Origin: JAPLMI01 sp043798375
Lineage (GTDB): Bacteria > Omnitrophota > Gorgyraeia > 2-01-FULL-45-10
Assembly: GCA_043798375.1 (NCBI GenBank)
Contig: JAZDOS010000006.1
Span: forward strand, 21,632 to 85,631
Reading direction: 5' to 3'
DNA: 64,000 nt
The notes beneath the pieces were generated by a model. That model was not told where the DNA came from. It was given only the letters and a program-made list of their open reading frames with translations, and searched no databases. Below are positions 24,076 through 33,742 of the stretch, piece after piece. The position numbers and the translations under genes were made by a program. Position 1 is the first letter of the stretch. Every line of letters begins with the position of its first letter.

Positions 24076-25323
24076 TTATTTGTTCATTGACATCAAAAAC
24101 TCGGCGTTCGTCTTCGATTTCGCGAGCTTTTCGATCAATAACTGCATCGCCTCGTCGGTATTGAGGTCGTTCAATACCTTCCTCATGAGCCATATCCGCT
24201 TCAGCTCGTCGGGATGGACAAGTAGTTCCTCTTTCCTCGTATTCGACCGTTTTATATCGATCGCGGGATATATGCGCTTCTGGAAAAGGTTCCTGTCCAT
24301 CTGAAGCTCCATATTGCCGGTCCCCTTGAACTCCTCGAATATGACTTCATCCATACGCGATCCGGTATCAACGAGGGCCGTCGCGATGATCGTCAGGCTC
24401 CCTCCCTCCTCGATGTTGCGGGCCGCGCCCAGGAAACGCTTTGGTTTCTGAAGCGCGTTCGAATCGACGCCGCCCGAGAGAATCTTTCCCGAATGCGGCA
24501 CGCAAGCGTTGTACGCCCGCGCAAGCCTTGTGATCGAATCGAGAAGTATAACAACGTCCTTTTTCGATTCGACAAGGCGCTTCGCCTTCTCAAGCACAAT
24601 CTCCGCGACCTGTATGTGCCTCTCTGACGGTTCGTCAAAAGTCGATGATATCACCTCGCCCTTTACGGAGCGCTGCATATCGGTAACTTCTTCCGGCCGT
24701 TCGTCTATCAGAAGGACGATCAGGACGGCCTCCGGATAGTTGGTCGTGACGGCGTTGGCGAATTTCTGCAATAATACGGTCTTGCCGCTGTAAGGCGGGG
24801 CGACTATCATGCCGCGTTGGCCCTTGCCGACCGGCGTCAGGAGATCCATTACCCTCATCGAAAGCTCGTCCGACTTCGTCTCAAGAATAAACCTCTCGTC
24901 CGGATAGAGAGGCGTCAGGTTGTCGAACAGGGTCTTGTCTTTCGTCTCGTCCGGGTTCCCGAAGTTCACGGCCTCGACCTTAAGAAGCGCGAAATATCTT
25001 TCGCCTTCCTTCGGAGGCCTGATCTGGCCGCTTACCGTATCCCCTGTCCTCAGGTTGAACTTCCGTATCTGCGACGGTGATACATATATGTCGTCCGGGC
25101 CGGGCAGGTAATTGTAGTCGGGGCTTCTAAGAAACCCGAATCCGTCAGGCAATATCTCCAACACGCCTTCGCCGAAGATGAGGCCCTCCTTTTCGGTCCT
25201 CGCCTGAAGGATCCTGAATATGAGGTCCTGCTTCTTCAGGCCGCTTATTCCGTTCACGTTCAAATCCTTTGCGAGCTTCGTCAGCTCCAAGATACTCATC
25301 GCTTTCAGATCGGCTATTTCCAT
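24076..25323 (-). CDS. rho: Transcription termination factor Rho
   Basis: Rho is the hexameric RNA-dependent helicase that ends transcription. About 415 residues: N-terminal Rho domain (ILELTKLAKDLNVNGISGLKKQDLIFRIL), RNA-binding cold-shock fold (GVLEILPDGFGFLRSPDYNYLPG), P-loop GKGQRGMIVAPPYSGKTVLLQ, Walker B VVILLDSITRLARAYN and the Q-loop/R-loop region. The start is ATG 25321-25323 (MEIADLKAMS), overlapping the coaE end; the frame is open further but without better evidence. The acidic N-terminal insertion of some lineages is absent. Confidence 0.96.
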   Translation of the reverse strand: MEIADLKAMSILELTKLAKDLNVNGISGLKKQDLIFRILQARTEKEGLIFGEGVLEILPDGFGFLRSPDYNYLPGPDDIYVSPSQIRKFNLRTGDTVSGQIRPPKEGERYFALLKVEAVNFGNPDETKDKTLFDNLTPLYPDERFILETKSDELSMRVMDLLTPVGKGQRGMIVAPPYSGKTVLLQKFANAVTTNYPEAVLIVLLIDERPEEVTDMQRSVKGEVISSTFDEPSERHIQVAEIVLEKAKRLVESKKDVVILLDSITRLARAYNACVPHSGKILSGGVDSNALQKPKRFLGAARNIEEGGSLTIIATALVDTGSRMDEVIFEEFKGTGNMELQMDRNLFQKRIYPAIDIKRSNTRKEELLVHPDELKRIWLMRKVLNDLNTDEAMQLLIEKLAKSKTNAEFLMSMNK

Positions 25324-25904
25324 ACGATCTCCCTCCATACACTTCTTACCTGAGCCCTTGTCCATGACCTCGTCCGGCTGTTGTCGATTACGAAATCCGC
25401 CACTTCCATTTTCTTCCTTATCGGTAATTGATTTTTTATTCGTTTTAATATTTCCTCCCTTTCGATGCGGAATTTATTTTCGCATCTTTTTATTTGTTCG
25501 CTCTTTGAGCAAATGACCACTACTATCTTATCGGTTATCTTCGCCAAACCCGCTTCGATCAAAAGCGGCGCGTCTATAACCGCTACACCTCTACACCTGA
25601 GGCTTTTTAATTTTTTTCTGATTATTTTTATTACTTCAGGATGGACAATTCTATTGAGGCGCCGCAATTTTGACCGGCTCTCAAAAACCGCCTTCCCGAG
25701 CTTACGCCTGTCGATATTTGCGCGGCTATCCAGAATGTTCGCGCCGAATGTGCTGACAATTTTTCTATACGCGATCGAACCTTTCTTAATGACCGTATGG
25801 GCTATCCGGTCGGCGTCTATCACTTTCGCGCCGAGAGATCTGAATATAGACCCGACAAATGTCTTTCCTGTGCCGAAACCGCCTGTCAGCCCTATAACCG
25901 TCAC
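25314..25904 (-). CDS. coaE: Dephospho-CoA kinase
   Basis: CoaE phosphorylates dephospho-CoA, the last step to coenzyme A, complementing panB and panE in this window. The 196-residue protein begins with GTG: MTVIGLTGGFGTGKTFVGSIF, which is the P-loop, followed by KVIDADRIAH. The GTG start codon lies in the right arm of a palindromic repeat (25901-25953) and no other start is possible without losing the P-loop. It overlaps the start of rho by 10 bases. Confidence 0.94.
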   Translation of the reverse strand: MTVIGLTGGFGTGKTFVGSIFRSLGAKVIDADRIAHTVIKKGSIAYRKIVSTFGANILDSRANIDRRKLGKAVFESRSKLRRLNRIVHPEVIKIIRKKLKSLRCRGVAVIDAPLLIEAGLAKITDKIVVVICSKSEQIKRCENKFRIEREEILKRIKNQLPIRKKMEVADFVIDNSRTRSWTRAQVRSVWREIVWK

Positions 25905-25953
25905 CCCGCACCTTCTTTCACCCCCTCACCCTCCAAAGAAGGTGCGGGGTTCA
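25901..25953 (-). repeat. CCCCGCCC palindrome family, copy 1: mini-ORF coupled to the coaE start
   Basis: Perfect 16-bp arms (25903-25918, 25935-25950). On the mRNA it begins with ATG immediately after the glgA stop and encodes a 17-residue peptide, MNPAPSLEGEGVKEGAG. Its TGA overlaps the GTG start of coaE. The other three copies (42071, 52741, 53554) encode related N-terminal peptides in frame with the downstream gene. Confidence 0.85.
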
Positions 25954-25954
25954 T

Positions 25955-27346
25955 TTATTTATTGTACAGTATTTTATTATATAATTTGAGATACTGCGCT
26001 GCCGAGGCGTTCCAGGAAAAATCGAGATTCATCACTTTTTTCACAAGCCCGGCCCACGTTTCTTTATTGTTGTAGAGCAATAATCCCTTCTTTATCGCCG
26101 CGAATAACCTGTCGGGTTTATATTCCTCGAACGTGAATCCGTTGCCGCGCATCGTCTTCGCGTCAAATTCCGTCACGCTGTCCTTCAGTCCCCCTGTCTG
26201 CCTTACCACCGGAATCGTCCCGTATTTGAAGCTTATCATCTGCCCGAGGCCGCAGGGCTCGTATCTCGACGGAATAAGGAAGAGATCGGAGGCCGCGTAT
26301 ATCTTCTGCGCCAATGTCGCGTCAAATTTCAGGTTTATCGACGTATTCTTTGGGTGGGCCTTCGCCATCTTTTCAAATAGGACGTGGTACTTATTATCGC
26401 CTGTCCCCAGAAGGACAAACTGTATCTTCAGATTTAAAAGATCGTCTATAATCTTCGCGATCAGGTCAAGGCCTTTTTGGTCCGCAAGGCGCGATATGAG
26501 GCCGATCATCGGTATGTCGCGATCGATTTTGAGACCGAGCTCTTTCTGCAGATTTTCCTTATTAATATACTTATCGCCGCTCGTCTCAATCGAGTAGTTC
26601 TTAAAGATCTTTTTATCGGTCCCGGGATTCCATTGATCGTAATCAAGCCCGTTAAGAATGCCGGATGAGGCATCAACCCTTGTCTTCAATACGCCCTCCA
26701 GGCCGCAGCCGAACTCTTTGGTCAGGATCTCTTTAGCGTATGTCGGGCTCACGGTCGATATCGCGTCGGAATATACGAGCCCCGCCTTCATCAGGTTGAC
26801 CTTGTCGTAGAATTCGAAGTAGTCGATGCTGAAGAGGATCCAGTCTAACCCTGTTTTCGGAAACTCGTCTTTAGGGAAGAGGCCCTGATACGCCATATTA
26901 TGTATGGTAAAGAGGGTTTTCGTATTCGAGAAGAACGGGTCGAACTTATAATTTGTATTCAAATAGACCGGTATGAGCGCCGTCTGCCAGTCGTTGCAAT
27001 TGATTATATCGGGCGCGAAATTTTCGCTTTTACATCTTTCGAGCGCACCTTTACAAAAGAATACGAACCTGTCGAGGTTATCATGATAGTCGCCGAATTT
27101 ATCGCCGTAGAGTTCGATTCTCTTAAAATAATCGTCGTTTTCGACGAAATAGACCTTTACGTTCTTTCCTATGGTCGTTTCATCGCCCCTGGCCTTAACG
27201 GATGCGTATTTAGGCATAATAACCCTTACGTCAACGCCTAACTCTTCCAGCGCTATCGGTAAGCTTCCCGCAACGTCCGCCAATCCTCCTGTCTTCGCGA
27301 ACGGCATGACTTCGCTCGAGGCGAACAGAACTTTTAATCTCTGCAT
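25955..27346 (-). CDS. glgA: Glycogen (starch) synthase, ADP-glucose type
   Basis: GlgA elongates alpha-1,4-glucan from ADP-glucose. The 463-residue GT5 enzyme has the substrate motif PFAKTGGLADVAGSLP near residue 16, NCNDWQTALIPVYL, the DGLVYSD/STVSPTYAKEI region, GLISRLADQKGLDLI in the second Rossmann domain and IPSRYEPCGLGQMISFKYGTIPVVRQTGGL near residue 360-390 with the catalytic glutamate. It lies between polA and coaE. No other glycogen genes are in the window. Confidence 0.94.
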   Translation of the reverse strand: MQRLKVLFASSEVMPFAKTGGLADVAGSLPIALEELGVDVRVIMPKYASVKARGDETTIGKNVKVYFVENDDYFKRIELYGDKFGDYHDNLDRFVFFCKGALERCKSENFAPDIINCNDWQTALIPVYLNTNYKFDPFFSNTKTLFTIHNMAYQGLFPKDEFPKTGLDWILFSIDYFEFYDKVNLMKAGLVYSDAISTVSPTYAKEILTKEFGCGLEGVLKTRVDASSGILNGLDYDQWNPGTDKKIFKNYSIETSGDKYINKENLQKELGLKIDRDIPMIGLISRLADQKGLDLIAKIIDDLLNLKIQFVLLGTGDNKYHVLFEKMAKAHPKNTSINLKFDATLAQKIYAASDLFLIPSRYEPCGLGQMISFKYGTIPVVRQTGGLKDSVTEFDAKTMRGNGFTFEEYKPDRLFAAIKKGLLLYNNKETWAGLVKKVMNLDFSWNASAAQYLKLYNKILYNK

Positions 27347-27418
27347 TTCTCCCCCGTCATTCGTTTTTCGTCTATCGGTTGCGCAACCGATTAACGCAAC
27401 CTATGGTTTATATGATTC

Positions 27419-27467
27419 CATCCGCCTTCGCAATCAACTGGTGATAGAGTAGGCGCTTCGGCGGATG
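27419..27467. repeat. CCGCCGAAGC..GCGAAGGCGG palindrome family, copy 1
   Basis: A 49-base imperfect palindrome in the polA-glgA spacer, in inverted orientation relative to copies at 39755-39802 and 46495-46542. All share CATCCGCCGAAGC, a CTAT-containing centre and TTGATTGCGAAGGCGGAT. A perfect 18-base palindrome, ATCGGTTGCGCAACCGAT, lies just beside it at 27374-27391. Confidence 0.8.
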
Positions 27468-27499
27468 TCCGTCGTACGCTATCTTCCCTGAATATCTAT

Positions 27500-30163
27500 T
27501 CACAGGAAGGCGGACATTTCCAGCCAATTCTTACCTATCTCTATATGCGCCTCTATCGGCACTTTGAGTTTCATGACGTTCTCCATGCCGGCCTTTACTA
27601 TTTTATAAACATCCTTCAGTTCTTCCTTCGGAACGTCGAGAACAAGCTCATCATGCACCTGAAGCGTCATAAGGCTTGCCAATTTGTGCTTGGCAAGATT
27701 TTCATTAATGGCTATCATCGCGATCTTTATGACGTCGGCCGCGGATCCCTGAATGGGCGTATTTATCGCGGTCCTCTCGGCAAATTGCCTTATCCTCATA
27801 TCCTGGCTATTGATCTCGGGAATATATCGCCGCCTTCCCAATATCGTGGTGACATAACCGCTTTCCCTGGCCTCGACAACCAATCCTTCGAGGTACTGCC
27901 TGACGTCCGGGTACCTTTCGAAATACGCGTCAATGAACTCTTTCGCCTTATCGACCCCTATCCCTAAACTTTGCGAAAGGCCGTAAGGGCTCATCCCGTA
28001 TATGATGCCGAAATTTACCGTCTTCGCCATGCCGCGCATCTCGGGCGTAACATCATTTTCGTTTACTCCAAATACGAGACTTGCCGTATATGCGTGAATA
28101 TCCAGCCCTTCTTTAAATGCCTTGGCAAGCTGCTTATCACCGGATAGATGCGCCAGTATCCTCAACTCGATCTGCGAATAATCTGCCGACAATAGAGTAT
28201 TATTTTTAGACGAAGGTATGAACGCCTTCCTTATCTTTCTGCCTTCCTCGGTCTTAATCGGAATATTCTGCAGATTGGGATCGCTCGACGAAAGCCTTCC
28301 TGTCGCCGTCACCGTCTGGTTGAAGTTCGTATGGACGCGGCCGGTTTTCGGATTAACGAGCGCCGGCAATGTGTCGACGTATGTCGATTTTAGTTTCGCC
28401 AGTTCGCGGTATTCCAGAAGAGCTTTCGGAAGCTTATGAATTGAGGCGAGCTTCGTCAGGACCTCTTCATCGGTCGACATACCCGTCTTCGTCTTTTTTA
28501 TCACGGGAAGCTTGAGCTTCTCAAAGAGTATCTTCGAAAGCTGTTTCGGGGAATTTATGTTGAATTCCTCTCCGGCGATCTCGTGTATATGTTTTGTAAG
28601 CTTATTCAGCTTCCTGTCCATCTCCTCCGACAGGCCGGCAAGATAAACTTTGTCGATCGATACGCCGTTTATCTCCATAACGGCCAATACCGTAATGAGC
28701 GGTATCTCGACCTTGTAAAAGAGTTCGCCCAGGTCTTTCCCTGATATCTCTTTTTCCAGGACCTTCTCGAGCCTCAAAGTTACATCGCTATCCTCACAGC
28801 AGTAGTTCGCCGCCTTGTCAACATCAACCTTGTCCATCGTGATAGCGCTCTTACCCTTGCCCAATAAGTCGGTGATCGGCGTCGTCATCTTATGATTCAG
28901 GTATTCGAACGATATATCTTCGAGGTTATGATTGAGCTTCGACGGATTCAGGACGTATGAGGCGACCATCGTATCGAACTTGATCCCTTTCAATTCGATC
29001 CCGTAATTTGCCAATACTATATATTCATACTTGATATTCTGGCCCGTCTTATGAATATGGCTATTTTCAAATACGGGCTTGAGCGCGGCCAAAACTTCAT
29101 CGACGTTAAAATATTTATTCGCCGGCACATAACAAGCCTCGCCGACTTTCCATGAGAATGAAACGCCCACGAGCTCGGCCAGCATCGGGTCAACGTTTGT
29201 CGTCTCGACATCGAAGGTGAATTCCTTCAGCTTCTTCAATTCGCCGACCAGCTTTTCGAATTTCTTTTCGTTATCGATCAATTCGTAGGATGAATCCAGC
29301 TTCTCCTTGGGCGTCAGGTCTTTTAACATCGATTTAAATTCGAGCTCCTTATATAATTCGAGAAGCTTCGTCTCATCCGGGCCTTTAAGCTCCAACCCCT
29401 TAAAATCGACCTTTATGGGCACCTCGGTATCGAGCACCGCAAGCTCCTTGCTCATGATCGCCATATCTTTATTATCTTCGAGCATCTTTCTTCTCGATTC
29501 ACTCTTTATCTTGTCCGCGTTCTTGAGCAGATTCTCAAGGGACCCGAACTCTCCTATCAATTCAACAGCCGTCTTTTCGCCGATCCCCTTGACGCCCGGG
29601 ATGTTGTCGGTCGCATCCCCCATCAGGCTCATTATGTCTATCATCCGCTCCGGCCTGACACCATAAGCTTCTTCGACCGCCTTTGCATCGTATATGAGGC
29701 CCTCTTTGTGGGTGCTCATAACCTTTATATGAGGATTTACAAGCTGCAGCGCGTCCTTATCGCCGGTCACTATGAATGTCTCGATATCGTGCGACTCGGC
29801 CTTTTTGGCGATGGTCGCCAACACATCATCCGCCTCGTAGCCTTCCATCTCGTATATCGGTATATTGTTCGCCCCTACCAGCTTCTTTATATAAGGGATT
29901 TGGCTTACGAGGTCGTCCGGCATCGGTTTTCTGTGGATTTTGTATTCTTTGTACTTCTTGTGCCTGAATGTCGGCCCCTTGAGGTCAAACGCCACCGCGA
30001 GCATATCAGGCTTGTTTTCCTTAACTATCTTATTGAGCATCGTAAGGAAGCCATATATGGCATTCGTAGGCTGCCCCTTGGAATTGGAAAGCGGCCTTAT
30101 GGCATAATAAGCCCTGTAACAAAACGAGTTTCCGTCAATCAGGAATAGCCTGGTTTTGGACAT
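27500..30163 (-). CDS. polA: DNA polymerase I
   Basis: The 887-residue enzyme has all three domains. The 5' nuclease spans residues 1-290 (FLIDGNSFCYRAYYAI, GYEADDVLAT, TGDKDALQLV, GDATDNIPGVKGIGEKTA). The 3'-5' exonuclease spans about 300-480. The polymerase follows, with SADYSQIELRILAHLSGD, RGMAKTVNFGIIYGMSPYGLS and LQVHDELVLDVP. Exonuclease motif I (D318, E320) and motif III (Y454..D458) are intact. Motif II reads QNIKYE, with glutamate 380 where family members have the metal-binding aspartate, so proofreading may be altered. It performs repair and Okazaki-fragment processing. Confidence 0.97.
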   Translation of the reverse strand: MSKTRLFLIDGNSFCYRAYYAIRPLSNSKGQPTNAIYGFLTMLNKIVKENKPDMLAVAFDLKGPTFRHKKYKEYKIHRKPMPDDLVSQIPYIKKLVGANNIPIYEMEGYEADDVLATIAKKAESHDIETFIVTGDKDALQLVNPHIKVMSTHKEGLIYDAKAVEEAYGVRPERMIDIMSLMGDATDNIPGVKGIGEKTAVELIGEFGSLENLLKNADKIKSESRRKMLEDNKDMAIMSKELAVLDTEVPIKVDFKGLELKGPDETKLLELYKELEFKSMLKDLTPKEKLDSSYELIDNEKKFEKLVGELKKLKEFTFDVETTNVDPMLAELVGVSFSWKVGEACYVPANKYFNVDEVLAALKPVFENSHIHKTGQNIKYEYIVLANYGIELKGIKFDTMVASYVLNPSKLNHNLEDISFEYLNHKMTTPITDLLGKGKSAITMDKVDVDKAANYCCEDSDVTLRLEKVLEKEISGKDLGELFYKVEIPLITVLAVMEINGVSIDKVYLAGLSEEMDRKLNKLTKHIHEIAGEEFNINSPKQLSKILFEKLKLPVIKKTKTGMSTDEEVLTKLASIHKLPKALLEYRELAKLKSTYVDTLPALVNPKTGRVHTNFNQTVTATGRLSSSDPNLQNIPIKTEEGRKIRKAFIPSSKNNTLLSADYSQIELRILAHLSGDKQLAKAFKEGLDIHAYTASLVFGVNENDVTPEMRGMAKTVNFGIIYGMSPYGLSQSLGIGVDKAKEFIDAYFERYPDVRQYLEGLVVEARESGYVTTILGRRRYIPEINSQDMRIRQFAERTAINTPIQGSAADVIKIAMIAINENLAKHKLASLMTLQVHDELVLDVPKEELKDVYKIVKAGMENVMKLKVPIEAHIEIGKNWLEMSAFL

Positions 30164-30478
30164 TATGCGGCAAGCCTAATAGGTCAGATGATATGAGGAA
30201 CGATTCGGCATTTTATCAATTTATTGGGATTTATTCTGCTACGCAAATCAATACGAAAAATTCAGGTGTTGCTTCGCAGGAATAATTCTCCGAAGCAATT
30301 CCTGTGTTTTCCATCTGTTTTGCGAAGGAGAATAGCTTATTTCGAGTTGATTTTCCGTAAACAGAAAGGATCTTCGACTTGCCCCGTTAGAAATAAATTT
30401 CTAACGGGGCTTGCTAAAATCTAATAATAGTATACCCGAAATGGCCGTTTTGTCAAGAGGAAAATGGTTATTCGGCTC
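30164..30478. other. Spacer upstream of polA with two palindromes
   Basis: A 315-base gap without a gene. It holds an imperfect hairpin at about 30264-30312 with GCTTCGCAGGAA, similar to the perfect hairpin at 33626-33652. It also holds a perfect 14-bp hairpin, GCCCCGTTAGAAAT (30381-30394, complement 30397-30410), with a two-base loop, which shares CCCGTTAGA with the panE repeat. The latter could terminate the beta-propeller gene's transcript, although it lacks a U-run. A promoter for polA is expected here but none is convincing. Confidence 0.5.
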
Positions 30479-32056
30479 CTACGAGAGGTCGTTTGTTCTC
30501 TTGATATGGTCCGACAGGTAATTCCCTGTAAGGTCGTCGATCGACTGGGTAAGTTCCTGGATACGCAGCTCCTTGTCAAACCTTGTCTTCATATCCTTCG
30601 GTGGATTGGCCATGATCTCGAACTGCAGCCGCTTTCTTTCGAAATACACGCGCCTGAGGTCGTCAAGGATATCATTCCTGAGCTGGGTGGTCAGCCTGGA
30701 GCGGACGTCGATATTTGTCTGGTCGTCGGACCAGATAAGGTCGCCGAGTTCCCAGATTAGGGTTGCATCCCAGTCTATACTGTCACGACCGGGCCTTAAA
30801 ACGTCATCGTTTTCCTTTACAGTTGACCCGCCCTCCCAGTGCCAAAGGTCTGTGCTATTCCTGTCTATACCAAATGACACTTTTGGCAGAAGCGCCCTCG
30901 CCTTCGATTCGCTCCGCCATTTCTTTATCTTCTCGGGCCCCACCTCATTGAACATGATGGCCGCCTGCTGTAATTCTCTAATAGTCGGCTCGTTGTCGAA
31001 TATTATCTTAAGGCCTTTGATGTTCCTCTCCACGTCTATAAACTGATCTGATGTGAAACGGCCGCTTTCAAGCCTGTATAGGCCGCCTTCCGTTACAGCC
31101 CAAATCGAGCCTTCGTTTTCATTGTCAAAAAGGAGCGATCTCACGCTATAGGTCTTATCCATGCCCTTATATAATTCGAGCCATTTCGCCTTATCCTTGT
31201 CGAATTCAAAAACACCCTTGGTCGTTGCGCAATACAGCTTCTCCGGCTTTCTCGAAGGGAGAATATAGTTTATGCTGCCGGTTAAGCCGGCGCGGGAAAA
31301 TCCGATCCAGGCCTTTCCGCCGTCATCGGAATATAAGATATTCTTATCTACGCCCGCGTATATCCTGGATCCCTTAAACGCTATGCAATTGACCGATCCG
31401 TCCGCATCCTCGGCCTCTATGAAATCCCGTGTCTCTTCTTCGGCGCGCTCCTCCGAAGAGGCCTCTCTCACATATATCCTCTCCCATCCCATGGCATCGA
31501 TCTTGCGGGAATATAATCCGTCGCTCGAAGCCGCGTAAATCGTATCCTTAGACATGCCTATGCAAGTTACGCGCCTGTTTTTAAGATTGTAACTTATATC
31601 CTGCCAGTTTGCCCCTAAATCTTCACTTATAAAAATGCCCTTTTCGGTACCGATCAGGACTTCGCTCTTATTGTACTTCGACACCTCGATACAAAGGATG
31701 TTGTTTTTGTCCGGCAGGATCGTCATGAAAACGTTCCTCCAGTTCCGGGAGCCCCCTTGCGCCCGGAAAAGGCCGCGTTTTGTGCCGATAAACAGATTCT
31801 TCGAATTCCCGCTCATGCATGTTATCTCGTTCCCGCCTGACGGCATGGAAAACATCTCCTCCCATTTCGATTTTGCGTCGAGCGCCCTGTACAATTCCTT
31901 CCTGGTGGCCAGATAGATACCGCCATCATCTATCACCATGGCGCGTGAATCGACATTCCGGATGTTCCCGTCCTTGCCCACCCATAGCTCCTGAGCGAAA
32001 ACCGTTGAGATCAAATAGAAAATCGTTATTGTCTGCAATAAAACACTTCTACCCAT
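30479..32056 (-). CDS. Secreted beta-propeller (BNR/YCF48-like) protein of unknown function
   Basis: About 525 residues. The start chosen is ATG 32054-32056 (MGRSVLLQTITIFYLISTVFAQE), which gives a clean signal peptide ending AQ and has GAGGAG upstream; the frame is open 19 codons further. Residues 25-340 contain repeated segments of the form FIGTKRGLFRAQGG, VLIGTEKGIFISEDLGANW and YAGVDKNILYSDDGGKAW, typical of BNR/YCF48 propeller blades. The last 130 residues are charged and probably helical, containing WHWEGGSTVKEN and long helices up to residue 525. It is likely periplasmic or outer-membrane associated. Function is not known. Confidence 0.75.
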   Translation of the reverse strand: MGRSVLLQTITIFYLISTVFAQELWVGKDGNIRNVDSRAMVIDDGGIYLATRKELYRALDAKSKWEEMFSMPSGGNEITCMSGNSKNLFIGTKRGLFRAQGGSRNWRNVFMTILPDKNNILCIEVSKYNKSEVLIGTEKGIFISEDLGANWQDISYNLKNRRVTCIGMSKDTIYAASSDGLYSRKIDAMGWERIYVREASSEERAEEETRDFIEAEDADGSVNCIAFKGSRIYAGVDKNILYSDDGGKAWIGFSRAGLTGSINYILPSRKPEKLYCATTKGVFEFDKDKAKWLELYKGMDKTYSVRSLLFDNENEGSIWAVTEGGLYRLESGRFTSDQFIDVERNIKGLKIIFDNEPTIRELQQAAIMFNEVGPEKIKKWRSESKARALLPKVSFGIDRNSTDLWHWEGGSTVKENDDVLRPGRDSIDWDATLIWELGDLIWSDDQTNIDVRSRLTTQLRNDILDDLRRVYFERKRLQFEIMANPPKDMKTRFDKELRIQELTQSIDDLTGNYLSDHIKRTNDLS

Positions 32057-32144
32057 AGCGCTCTCCTCGTTTAAAGAGAGCAGGATATCATTTATTTGAT
32101 TTTTTGTCAACAATAATTTTATTTATTATCAAATCGGGCGGGCG

Positions 32145-33590
32145 CTAATATCTGAAAAGAAAATTCTTAAAACTCCAGGGATTCTTTTTGTCGAGATACG
32201 CGGCGGGGTTTTCCTTGAAAAATATCCGGTAACTTTTAAAGGGCGTCCAGTCGGATGACTCCGAGACAAGGCGCCCAAGATACGGTTTTGCTATCTTTAG
32301 AATGTGCTCATGCGGCAGGTCATCCGGCACGCACACCCCCCTATTTGGATTTTCAACCGCCCACATCGCCGCCGATACCACGCCGATCGCGACCTGAACG
32401 GTAGTCGCGTTCTGATGAGGCACAAGGCGCCGCGACTCCTCTATCGAAAGGATGCTCCCCGTCCACCATGAATTATATTTATGCCCCATGATGAGCGCGC
32501 CCAGGCTATCGGCGCCGCAGGTTATCTCATCGCCAAGTATCCTGAACTTCGACTGAAGTTCGTAATTGCGGCAGCGGAGCTCGTGAAGCGATGATAGAGT
32601 CTCGTCGCACGGCATATATGCGTAATGGACGGTTGGCCTGTAGACGGGTTTTCCCCTCTTCCAGATGGTCAGTCTATCCGAAATGGTAAACGCCTCACCG
32701 TGCCTTATGACCATACCGACGATATCCTGATACGGGATCCACGATCTCACCCACGTGTTTATGCCCATCTGCGATAAGAATATCTGGTTCTTCGGCCCAT
32801 ACGGCGGCACATGCGCTAAAAGAGGAAGCTCTTTCTCGTGTGTGCCCCAACCCAATTCCGCGGGCGACGTCCCCTCTTCCCTCAATCCCTCTATCGACCA
32901 GGTTCCGACAAACTCATCGACAAGTTTGGGCTTATGAGATACCTGCGTATCCCGTTCGCTTACATGAATTACTTTTACGCCGAGAGCCATCGCCAGCTGG
33001 GCGAAGCGCTTTTCAGCCATAAGATGTTCGAGCAAATTCGCATCCCGCTTCGGAGTTGTTTTGTCCCTTACGGCTTTTCTGGCTATATCGATAAGGCCTT
33101 TCTTTGTGAAATGCGAAATAAGTCCGGGGTTCGCTCCGTGGTCGAGAACAGCCGTAGCCGAACCGGCCCATTTGGAGACCATGCTGCGCAGCTCCATATG
33201 TTTGAAATAGAGCGATTTTTCGAACGGCGTCTTCTTATCGATATTCGCGTATGGGTCCCATTCCTCGACGGAAGTATTGACATACAGGACTTTGTTGTCG
33301 TGGCACCAGCTGAGCATGTCGAGCGAATCTATGTTCCACGAAAGGTCTACGACGAGCCCGCCGGCCGACACATATTTTGAGAGTATCTTATATACGTTTA
33401 TCGGGGTTATCTTTTCCTGGGAGTACTTAACGCCCTTCTGGATCCAGGGCGCGAGGTCTTTTCGTTTATCCGCAAAATCTACGACGGTAATTTTTTTGCA
33501 GGGGATGTCGATATGTTTCAGAAGAATGGGAAGGGCGCATTTACCGACTGAGCCGAAACCTATCATCAATACTTTATTATTGAATTCCAT
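32145..33590 (-). CDS. hss: Homospermidine synthase
   Basis: A 481-residue NAD-dependent enzyme resembling bacterial homospermidine synthases (about 477 residues), which make sym-homospermidine from putrescine or spermidine. Motifs are the Rossmann fold VLMIGFGSVGKCALPILLKH, VVDLSWNIDSLDMLSWCHD, YVNTSVEEWDPY, AVLDHGANPGLISHFTKKGL and GHKYNSWWTGSILS. It has its own sigma70-type promoter (33699-33726). Related saccharopine dehydrogenases are the alternative family, but the NTSVEEWDPY and DHGANPG motifs favour homospermidine synthase. Confidence 0.85.
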   Translation of the reverse strand: MEFNNKVLMIGFGSVGKCALPILLKHIDIPCKKITVVDFADKRKDLAPWIQKGVKYSQEKITPINVYKILSKYVSAGGLVVDLSWNIDSLDMLSWCHDNKVLYVNTSVEEWDPYANIDKKTPFEKSLYFKHMELRSMVSKWAGSATAVLDHGANPGLISHFTKKGLIDIARKAVRDKTTPKRDANLLEHLMAEKRFAQLAMALGVKVIHVSERDTQVSHKPKLVDEFVGTWSIEGLREEGTSPAELGWGTHEKELPLLAHVPPYGPKNQIFLSQMGINTWVRSWIPYQDIVGMVIRHGEAFTISDRLTIWKRGKPVYRPTVHYAYMPCDETLSSLHELRCRNYELQSKFRILGDEITCGADSLGALIMGHKYNSWWTGSILSIEESRRLVPHQNATTVQVAIGVVSAAMWAVENPNRGVCVPDDLPHEHILKIAKPYLGRLVSESSDWTPFKSYRIFFKENPAAYLDKKNPWSFKNFLFRY

Positions 33591-33625
33591 TCTGCTTCGC
33601 CCTTATATTCGTTAATGACGGTTGG

Positions 33626-33683
33626 GCTTCGCAGGAATGGTTCCTGCGAAGCATCTGGTCTATTGATAATTGATTGCGAAGTA
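33626..33683. repeat. GCTTCGCAGGAA hairpin plus diverged CCGCCGAAGC-family copy
   Basis: A perfect 12-bp hairpin with a three-base loop (33626-33652). Its right arm runs into GCGAAGCATCTGGTCTAT..TTGATTGCGAAG, which aligns with the centre and right half of the 27419/39755/46495 family but lacks the GCGG ends. It lies in the leader of hss. Confidence 0.6.
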
Positions 33684-33698
33684 GAACCATGATTACGT

Positions 33699-33726
33699 AT
33701 TATAACAGAATGATGAGCGGTTGCAA
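33699..33726 (-). promoter_or_regulatory. Sigma70-type promoter for hss
   Basis: TTGCAA (33721-33726) and TATAAT (33699-33704) separated by 16 bases on the minus strand, about 110 bases upstream of the hss ATG. Confidence 0.65.
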
Positions 33727-33742
33727 CAAAAAATCTCGAGCC

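Noticed and set aside
24002..24193. 64-codon 5' extension of rpmE
   Set aside because: It runs through the palindromic repeat and the rho 3' end; the ATG at 24001 has a perfect Shine-Dalgarno and matches the L31 N-terminus.
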